DNA of 13,221 bases, from positions 1 to 13,221 of the forward strand of contig JAHWKC010000034.1 in assembly GCA_019348095.1 (NCBI GenBank). The letters run 5' to 3'. The notes below the pieces were generated by a model that saw only the letters and a list, made by a program, of their open reading frames with translations, did no database searches and was not told the DNA's origin. Numbering within the stretch: position 1 is the first letter of the stretch; the number at the start of each line of letters is the position of its first letter. The translations under genes were made by a program, and so were the position numbers. Origin of the DNA: Pseudomonadota bacterium (GTDB taxonomy: Bacteria > Pseudomonadota > Gammaproteobacteria > Xanthomonadales > Xanthomonadaceae). This document shows, piece after piece, positions 8,269 through 13,221 of the stretch.

Positions 8269-10027
8269 ACCAGCCGACGGCGCTGCAGCTCCGGCCACCA
8301 GGCTTTATGCCACCCCGCCGGGTCTCGCACAGCCGCTTCGGGTCACCCTGCTGGTGCCGGAGTGGATCCCCAGCTGGCTCTCGCGTTTTCTTGAACTAGC
8401 CGCGGAAGTCAGCTGGATCAGGGTCTCGGTGCTGCCGGTGGCGGACTGGTCGTTGCCGACGGTAAAAAATCTGCCGCTGGATCTCCGCGGCTTCCTGGCG
8501 ATCGAGCGCCTACGCCCCGGCCACACCGACGGTATGGCCTCGGCGGTGTCATTCCCCGTGCATCCGGGCGTCTCGATCGCACCGGAGGTATCGGCCGATG
8601 CGGACGCCAAGCAACTGCGCGAGCGCATTCACAAGCTGCGGCCGGACCTGATCGTGTCACTTGGGCCGCCCGCCTGGACTTCGCTCTTGGCCGACGACGC
8701 GGAGTGGGGATGCTGGAGCCTGGATGCCGGGCTGCTGGATGAAGATCTGGCCGGAACCGCCCTGTTGGCGCCGATGTTGAACCGCGAGTCCGCCACCGAG
8801 ATCCAGCTGGAGCTGATGACCCCGTCACTGGCGCCGATGTCGCTGGCGACGAGTTGGGGTGCCACCTCGCACGGCTCGTTTGCCCGGCAGCGTGAGCAAG
8901 TGTTTCTGAAGTTGCCTTTGCTGCTGCTCCGGATAATGCGTCAGCTCGCCGCCGACGACCCGCTGATTCCGCGGCGGCAGCCGGGGGAGCTACGGCAGGC
9001 AGGCGTCAGGGAACCGCTGGGAATGGCGGCGGGCGCGCGCGCGCTGTGGGGCACCGTTTGCACCACCCTACGGTGGCAGCTCGCCAAGCGGCGGCGCCTG
9101 ATGCCATGGCTCCTGGTGTTGCGCCAGGACAGCACGCCCCTCGACCCGGCAGCGCCCGCAGTGCGCTCCAGCACCATTGTCCAGGCACCCAAGGATTATT
9201 ATTGGGCAGATCCGTGCATGGTCGAGCGCGACGGGCGCAAGCTGATCTTCGTCGAGGAGATGCAACCGTCGAAGAAAGGCGCCATCGCGTGCCTGGAGCT
9301 GCAGCCCGATGGCGCCACGCGGCTGGGGCTGGCGCTGGAGGAGGCATCGCATCTGTCCTACCCGCAGGTGTTCGCGTGGGAGGGAGAGTGGTACATGACG
9401 GTGGAATCGAGCCAGGCCCGGCGTGTGACGCTGTACAAGGCCGCCGAGTTCCCGCTCGGCTGGCGCCGCGTCGCGGATCTGGTGACCGGCCGCGTCTGCG
9501 TCGATCCGACGCTGCACTTCCACGAAGGCCACTGGTACCTGTTCGCGACCATTGCCGAGAATGGAAACAGCACCTGGGACGAGCTGTTCCTGTTCGTGGC
9601 CGATCGCCTCGAGGGGCCCTTCCATCCGCATCCGGCCAATCCGATCATCAGCGATGTTCGGCGCGCGCGACCGGCCGGCCGGCTGTTTCGGCACGGGGAC
9701 AAGCTGATCCGGCCGGCGCAGGACTGCGCGGCGCACTACGGCTCGGCGATCGCATTCAACCAGGTGCTGGAACTGAGCCCCAGTCACTACCGCGAACAAC
9801 CGATCTCGCGGCTGGGACCAGACTGGGCCGACTCTCTGATCGCGTGCCATACCTACAGTGCCGCCGGTGGCACCGAGGTGCTGGATGCGCGGGGCTACCC
9901 GCCGGCGGGAACTCCTCTGCTCAGGACCTTCGACGCATCCAGCGAGGTACTCGGTGCCACCTCAAGGGCGCAGGCGCAGACCCGCACCGGCCAGCAGTCC
10001 CGCTCGAAGGGGTCGGTCGATGCATAG
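8240..10027 (+). CDS. Formyltransferase-like/beta-propeller protein, glucosamine inositolphosphorylceramide transferase N-domain type
   Basis: This protein of 595 residues has two parts. Residues about 33-233 (RVTLLVPEWIPSWLSRFLE; LRPDLIVSLGPP at 133-144; GCWSLDAG at 157-164) resemble a methionyl-tRNA-formyltransferase-like fold; the catalytic Asn-His-Asp set of true formyltransferases is not recognisable. Residues about 310-545 form a five-bladed propeller with repeated blade signatures: YYWADPCMVERDGRKLIFVEE (320-340), HLSYPQVFAWEGEWYM (371-386), VDPTLHFHEGHWYLFAT (421-437) and ARPAGRLFRHGDKLIRPAQD (476-495). This is the pattern of the glucosamine inositolphosphorylceramide transferase N-terminal domain, related to GH43-like folds. 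No GT64 glycosyltransferase domain follows. No signal peptide or membrane helix is seen, so it is likely cytosolic. In bacteria such proteins sit in polysaccharide or glycoconjugate clusters, as here beside a flippase. Whether it transfers sugar or an acyl/formyl group cannot be told. The C-terminal 40 residues are low in structure. Confidence 0.8.
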   Translation: MSQQRPVSDKPADGAAAPATRLYATPPGLAQPLRVTLLVPEWIPSWLSRFLELAAEVSWIRVSVLPVADWSLPTVKNLPLDLRGFLAIERLRPGHTDGMASAVSFPVHPGVSIAPEVSADADAKQLRERIHKLRPDLIVSLGPPAWTSLLADDAEWGCWSLDAGLLDEDLAGTALLAPMLNRESATEIQLELMTPSLAPMSLATSWGATSHGSFARQREQVFLKLPLLLLRIMRQLAADDPLIPRRQPGELRQAGVREPLGMAAGARALWGTVCTTLRWQLAKRRRLMPWLLVLRQDSTPLDPAAPAVRSSTIVQAPKDYYWADPCMVERDGRKLIFVEEMQPSKKGAIACLELQPDGATRLGLALEEASHLSYPQVFAWEGEWYMTVESSQARRVTLYKAAEFPLGWRRVADLVTGRVCVDPTLHFHEGHWYLFATIAENGNSTWDELFLFVADRLEGPFHPHPANPIISDVRRARPAGRLFRHGDKLIRPAQDCAAHYGSAIAFNQVLELSPSHYREQPISRLGPDWADSLIACHTYSAAGGTEVLDARGYPPAGTPLLRTFDASSEVLGATSRAQAQTRTGQQSRSKGSVDA

Positions 10028-10130
10028 CGGTCGCCCACAAGCGGCATCGGGCAGCGATGCCGGTCTGGTCGGCATTGCATGCCGAGCGCCGAGGAGGCCG
10101 CGGCGCAGCGGCTTGGCTTCGCCGGAGTGA
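10020..10130 (+). other. Possible 36-residue leader ORF between the propeller gene and the flippase gene
   Basis: An ATG at 10020 lies seven bases after GAAGGGG (10006-10012), overlaps the end of the propeller gene, and opens a 36-codon frame ending in TGA at 10128-10130. That stop overlaps a GTG (10127) that is in frame with the flippase. The peptide is rich in Arg, Ser, Gly and Ala and resembles no family I know. Its third-position GC is lower than in neighbouring genes, and the flippase frame across 10079-10130 looks more gene-like. It may be only a translational relay, or nothing. Confidence 0.2.
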
Positions 10131-11674
10131 GCAACCGCCAGGACATCCCGCCACCGACAGCGGAGGTCGCATCGGGGGCGTCGGACGCCGCGCCGGGTTT
10201 ACCGCCCCGGCCGGGAATCGCGACGCACTACCTGCGCTACTCCATTGCCAACATGCTGCTGCTGGTGGCGGGCTTCATCTCGTTTCCGGTGTTGACCCGG
10301 CTGCTGGACAACACCCAATACGGGATCATGGGGTATTTCAACACCTGGGTGCTGGTCGCCGTGGCGGTGGCCAAGCTCGGCGGGCAGCACGCCATCATCC
10401 GTTTCTATCCGCACGACGGAGACGCCCGCCAGCAGGCGCACTTCAGCACCAATTTCGTGACCTTGCCGATGCTGTTGTCGCTGTCCTTGTGGGCGGTGGT
10501 GGCCGCCGCGCTGGCCGGCTGGCAATGGTCGGGCCGGGCGGAGTTCTCCGGGGTCTTCTGGTGCGTGGTGCTGATCATCCCGGTGATGGTGGTGGTCAGC
10601 ATCGTGCAGGCGGTGGTACGAGCGAGCGAACGCTCCGGACTGCTGATGACGACCAAGGTCACCGGTCGAGGCATGGAACTGGCGCTGGTGCTGGGCTTGG
10701 TGATCCTGATCGATCGCAGCGCCTTGTCGGTGTTCGGCGGGCGCCTGATCGCGGCGACTTTGCTGCTGGGCTACTTCGCGTACTGGGCTTCGCGCAACCT
10801 GAGCTTCTCCCGCCGCACCATAGACCTCGCGGCCACCGGCGGCGCGCTGATGTACGGCTTGCCGCTGATGGCCAACGAGTTCGCGGCCATGTCGCTGGTC
10901 GCCATCGACCGGGTCCTGCTCAAGGAGATCACCGATGACTACGCCACCGTCGGCATCTACACCATCGGCTACACGCTGGCGATGCAGGTCAACCTGTTCA
11001 TGAGCGCGACCCTGTCGGAAGCCTTCGTCCCGGTGGTCAACCGGATCTACGGCGGCGAGGGCGATGTGGGAGTGCGCGCGCTAAAGGGTCGGGTGCTGTT
11101 GCCGATGACCTACGCTTCCCTGGGCGTCGCAGCGATGATCGTGGCGGTGGGCAGCGACGTCCTGGTCGCGTTGGCAGGCGCCGACAAGGCCGCATCCGGG
11201 GCGGTGTTCGTCGCGGTGGGCACGGTGATGGCGCTGTACCCGCTGCTGGACATCTCCGGTTACGGGTTGCTGTTGAGAAAGCGCTCGATGCTCGTGTTTT
11301 CGCTCACCGCCGGTGCCGCCGTGTTCAACATCGCGGCGAACTTCGTGTTGATCCCCATCTACGGATACATGGGCGCGGCCTGGGCCACGGTGATCAGCTA
11401 CGTGGCACTGAGCATCGCCGCGTGCCTGTGTTGCCCGCGGGAACTGCGGCGTTTTCCCGACGTGCGGGCACTGGGCACCGCGGGAGGCTTCGCGCTGTTG
11501 CTGCTGGCGATCGTCATCTACACCGACATGTTCGGCCTGTCGGGACCGTGGTCGCGAGTGTTCGCGGGGGGTGCACTTTTCCTGGGCGCATACGCACTGC
11601 CGGTGTTGCTGCTGGACCCGCGGCTTCGTGCGAATTTGCCCTCATGGAGCTGGCGCAAGGCGCGGGCGCGGTGA
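10079..11674 (+). CDS. Polysaccharide flippase, Wzx/MOP superfamily
   Basis: This multi-spanning inner-membrane protein of 531 residues should flip an undecaprenyl-linked or other lipid-linked glycan from the cytosolic to the periplasmic face. About 14 hydrophobic segments can be counted. The first lies at about 52-72 with the family-typical start YLRYSIANMLLLVAGFISFPVL split over the first helix, then DNTQYGIMGYF and an internal GLPLMANEFAAMSLVAIDRVLL (260-281), which is the repeat-like start of the second half. NFVLIPIYGYMGAAWATVIS (421-440) matches the conserved late-loop pattern of O-antigen and capsule transporters. The first 48 residues are hydrophilic and Pro/Ala-rich, longer than usual. 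ATG 10079 has no clear ribosome binding site; GTG 10127 (515 residues) overlaps the stop of a short upstream frame and is an alternative start. It lies 51 bases after the propeller gene and 25 before the DUF218 gene, in one apparent operon. Confidence 0.9.
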   Translation: MPSAEEAAAQRLGFAGVSNRQDIPPPTAEVASGASDAAPGLPPRPGIATHYLRYSIANMLLLVAGFISFPVLTRLLDNTQYGIMGYFNTWVLVAVAVAKLGGQHAIIRFYPHDGDARQQAHFSTNFVTLPMLLSLSLWAVVAAALAGWQWSGRAEFSGVFWCVVLIIPVMVVVSIVQAVVRASERSGLLMTTKVTGRGMELALVLGLVILIDRSALSVFGGRLIAATLLLGYFAYWASRNLSFSRRTIDLAATGGALMYGLPLMANEFAAMSLVAIDRVLLKEITDDYATVGIYTIGYTLAMQVNLFMSATLSEAFVPVVNRIYGGEGDVGVRALKGRVLLPMTYASLGVAAMIVAVGSDVLVALAGADKAASGAVFVAVGTVMALYPLLDISGYGLLLRKRSMLVFSLTAGAAVFNIAANFVLIPIYGYMGAAWATVISYVALSIAACLCCPRELRRFPDVRALGTAGGFALLLLAIVIYTDMFGLSGPWSRVFAGGALFLGAYALPVLLLDPRLRANLPSWSWRKARAR

Positions 11675-11699
11675 ACCCGGCGGGGAGTGCGACGCGCAG

Positions 11700-12473
11700 A
11701 TGAAATGGCTGCTGTCCCCGCTGGTCTGGTTGCTGCTTGCCGCGCTTGTGGCACCGATCGCTTGGCAATTGCGTCCGCGCGCGAAATGGCTGGCGGCAGC
11801 TTGCCTGGCGCTGGCGGTCGCTGCCTGGCTGGCGATGACGCCGTTGGTGGCCAACTCGTTGCTGGGCTATCTGGAGCGACCCCTCGCCGGTCCGGCAACG
11901 TGCCTGACCGATCCGCCCCCGACCGTGGTGGTGCTGGCCGGCGGCGTCGATCGGCCGCCGCGGGACCTGGCCGATTTCGCGGTGCTGAATCTGGACAGTC
12001 GGCGGCGGATGGAACGCGGGGTGCAGTACTGGCGCGAGCGTGAGGGGCGCCGGGTCGTGGTGGCCGGCGGCGCGGTTGCCGCAGGACCGGCAACCCTGGC
12101 CGAGCTCATGGGCCGGTACGCGCAATGGCTGGGAGTCCCTGGACCCGCACTGCATATGGAGCCGCACTCGGCCAACACCCGCCAGAACGCGGAGAACGTC
12201 GCCCGGATGATGCCCGGAGTGCCGCGCCGGATCGCGCTGGTGACCTCCGCACTGCACATGCCGCGTGCGCGGTTGTCGTTCGAGGCGGTCGGCTTCGAGG
12301 TGTGCCCGCTGCCCAGCGACTTCAGGACTGTCCCCGTCGGCGCACCGGGCTACCTGCTGCCCAGGACCAGCTCGCTGCTCAAGACCGAAGCCGCGCTGCA
12401 CGAGCTGGTGGGGATCCGGTACTACGCGTGGCGCGGCTGGCTGGATCGGCAGCCCGTCGAGGCGGCCGACTGA
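11700..12473 (+). CDS. DUF218 YdcF/ElyC-like membrane-anchored protein
   Basis: This protein of 257 residues has two N-terminal membrane helices (about 4-22 and 29-50) followed by a DUF218 domain (about 75-240) that should face the periplasm. Family landmarks are VVVLAGGVDRP (76-86), VVVAGG (119-124), the SANTRQNAENV segment (157-167) with its Asn/Glu pair, and VTSALHMPRARLSFEAVGF (181-199). E. coli ElyC has a similar length and topology and affects lipid-carrier and envelope metabolism; YdcF binds S-adenosylmethionine. The exact chemistry of the family is unsettled. ATG 11700 is chosen because MKWLLSPLVWLLLAA starts the first helix directly and GGGGAG lies at 11682-11687; an open stretch upstream of it overlaps the flippase gene and is not protein-like. 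In this context it probably serves export or recycling of the lipid-linked product. Confidence 0.88.
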   Translation: MKWLLSPLVWLLLAALVAPIAWQLRPRAKWLAAACLALAVAAWLAMTPLVANSLLGYLERPLAGPATCLTDPPPTVVVLAGGVDRPPRDLADFAVLNLDSRRRMERGVQYWREREGRRVVVAGGAVAAGPATLAELMGRYAQWLGVPGPALHMEPHSANTRQNAENVARMMPGVPRRIALVTSALHMPRARLSFEAVGFEVCPLPSDFRTVPVGAPGYLLPRTSSLLKTEAALHELVGIRYYAWRGWLDRQPVEAAD

Positions 12474-12661
12474 CATTCGGTCCGTGGCGAGCCTCCGGGT
12501 GACGCTGGGGGTACCCGGGGTCGGCCGCTACATGGTCCGGCTGATCCGCGCGACCGGACCATCCCCCACGACGTCCACGCGACGTAGTGCCAAGCGCTGG
12601 CAGATAAGCGGCGCCGTAACGACAGTGGCCGGTGCCGACAAAGGCCTGCGTAGTTGCTGAT
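12474..12661. other. Non-coding gap holding three inverted repeats
   Basis: No frame here looks coding. The gap is the longest untranslated stretch between intact genes in the window and holds three consecutive short inverted repeats (12532-12562, 12571-12585, 12588-12602). No run of T follows the largest hairpin, so a classical intrinsic terminator is not supported, and no convincing -35/-10 pair is visible. It separates the flippase operon from the ATP-grasp gene and may contain a promoter for the latter. Confidence 0.5.
12532..12562. repeat. Perfect 9-bp inverted repeat with 13-base loop
   Basis: ATGGTCCGG (12532-12540) pairs perfectly with CCGGACCAT (12554-12562). The stem would be stable in RNA. 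It starts 59 bases after the DUF218 stop codon. The downstream bases are atcccccacg, not a T tract, so termination would have to be Rho-dependent or the element could be an operator. Confidence 0.65.
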
Positions 12662-13221
12662 GTGGCTACTCTCTCCCTGTCAAACCTGTTTCCGTCCGAC
12701 GGCCCGTCTCCGATACCGGTGCCGATCAAGTCGCTGTATCGACGCGGCTACTTCGTCACCCGCAGACTGCTCGGAGCGCGGCTCTCCGAACAGCTGAAGT
12801 ACATGAAGGCGCATCATCGCTGGCCGCGGACTTCCCCGCCGGTGACATTCACCGAAAAGATCCTGGCGCGCAAACTCGCGCCGCCCGATCCGCGCTACCA
12901 GATCGTCTCCGACAAGGTCGCGGTACGTCCGTGGGTGGCGCAGCGGATCGGCGAAGCGCACCTGGTGCCGGCGCTGGCGGTGTACGGCTATGACGAACTC
13001 GACCGGCTCGAGCTCGCGCCGGGCCAGGTACTCAAGTGTGCGAACCGCAGCGGCGGCGTCTATTTCAGCGATGAAGAACCCGACCGCAAAGCGCTGATCA
13101 CCAAGCTCCGCCAGCACCTGGATTTCAACTTTGGCGATTGGACCGGCGAGACGTGGTACGCCGACGTTCCCAGACGCGTGCTGGTCGAGCAGGCGCTGCG
13201 CGACGAGCACGGCAGGGTTCC
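12662..13221 (+). CDS. TupA-like ATP-grasp protein, 3' end beyond the window
   Basis: The frame runs open to the window end, giving 186 codons of a TupA-like ATP-grasp protein, a family named after a teichuronopeptide biosynthesis protein and common in capsule and exopolysaccharide loci. Visible landmarks, with residues counted from GTG 12662, are QLKYMKAHHRWP (about 44-55), VTFTEKILARKLAP (60-73), SDKVAVRPWVAQRIGEAHLVPAL split around 82-104, VLKCANRSGG and the ATP-grasp strand RVLVEQALRDEHG at the edge. The catalytic metal-binding part lies beyond the window. Members are thought to join an amino acid or similar group to a sugar acid using ATP; that role is not proven for this branch. The start is uncertain: GTG 12632, 12662 and 12719 are all in frame after a TAA at 12617, none with a good ribosome binding site; the similarity itself begins near 12722. 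The opposite strand is also open across 12680-13210 but reads as a shadow. Confidence 0.8.
   Translation, partial: MATLSLSNLFPSDGPSPIPVPIKSLYRRGYFVTRRLLGARLSEQLKYMKAHHRWPRTSPPVTFTEKILARKLAPPDPRYQIVSDKVAVRPWVAQRIGEAHLVPALAVYGYDELDRLELAPGQVLKCANRSGGVYFSDEEPDRKALITKLRQHLDFNFGDWTGETWYADVPRRVLVEQALRDEHGRV

Noticed and set aside
9046..10938. 630-residue + strand open frame overlapping the propeller and flippase genes
   Set aside because: It is Gly/Arg/Ala-rich without motifs, while the other frame shows propeller blades and then flippase helices over the same bases.
12509..12519. GGGTACCC and CCCGGG palindromes as possible operator
   Set aside because: They are short GC palindromes of the kind expected by chance in GC-rich DNA and have no partner site.
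12680..13210. 176-residue - strand open frame at the right end
   Set aside because: The + strand over the same bases gives clear TupA-like ATP-grasp motifs; the - strand gives none.
1..13221. CRISPR array, tRNA, rRNA, insertion sequence or attachment site
   Set aside because: I saw no regularly spaced repeats, no cloverleaf or rRNA landmarks, and no transposase or integrase motifs on either strand.

Overview
The window is GC-rich and gene-dense, with almost every real gene on the + strand and several start/stop overlaps. Codon use strongly favours G or C in the third position. Together with the gene families present, this suggests a high-GC gammaproteobacterium, most likely of the Xanthomonadaceae (Lysobacter/Luteimonas type). 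That placement is an inference from sequence style and family memory, not a search result.

Layout. (1) Bases 1 to about 340 do not look like one locus. A - strand internal piece of an ATP-dependent DNA ligase (about 1-217) runs into a + strand internal piece of formate-tetrahydrofolate ligase (about 214-335). This runs in frame into a ketosynthase that starts in mid-domain. The ketosynthase join carries a 13-bp direct repeat. An assembly or amplification chimera at a contig end is the simplest reading. (2) Bases 321-6542 encode a hybrid polyketide synthase/non-ribosomal peptide synthetase, KS(partial)-AT-ACP-C-A-PCP, with no ketoreductase and no release domain. Its AT has malonyl-type motifs and its A-domain pocket reads as glycine. 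(3) Bases 6539-8268 hold two consecutive alpha/beta-hydrolase-fold proteins with non-standard nucleophile elbows, resembling the two hydrolases of exosortase-A gene clusters. (4) Bases 8240-10027 encode a protein with a formyltransferase-like N-terminal half and a five-bladed-propeller half, of the glucosamine inositolphosphorylceramide transferase N-domain type. (5) Bases 10079-11674 encode a Wzx-type polysaccharide flippase. (6) Bases 11700-12473 encode a membrane-anchored DUF218 (YdcF/ElyC-like) protein. (7) A 188-base gap contains three small inverted repeats. (8) From about 12662 to the window end lies a partial TupA-like ATP-grasp gene, cut off by the window edge.

How the genes may work together. 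Genes from the synthase to the DUF218 protein are co-directional and overlapping or nearly so, which indicates one transcript. The set joins a small-molecule assembly line to genes typical of surface-polysaccharide clusters. The synthase should extend a chain by one unreduced malonate unit and then add glycine, giving a beta-ketoacyl-glycyl thioester. That is the classical precursor of a tetramic acid, but it could also be a plain N-acyl-glycine used to modify a glycan or lipid carrier. The hydrolases are the obvious candidates for chain release or transfer, since the synthase has no thioesterase. The flippase, propeller protein and ATP-grasp protein point to a secreted or surface glycoconjugate. 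The product itself is unknown.
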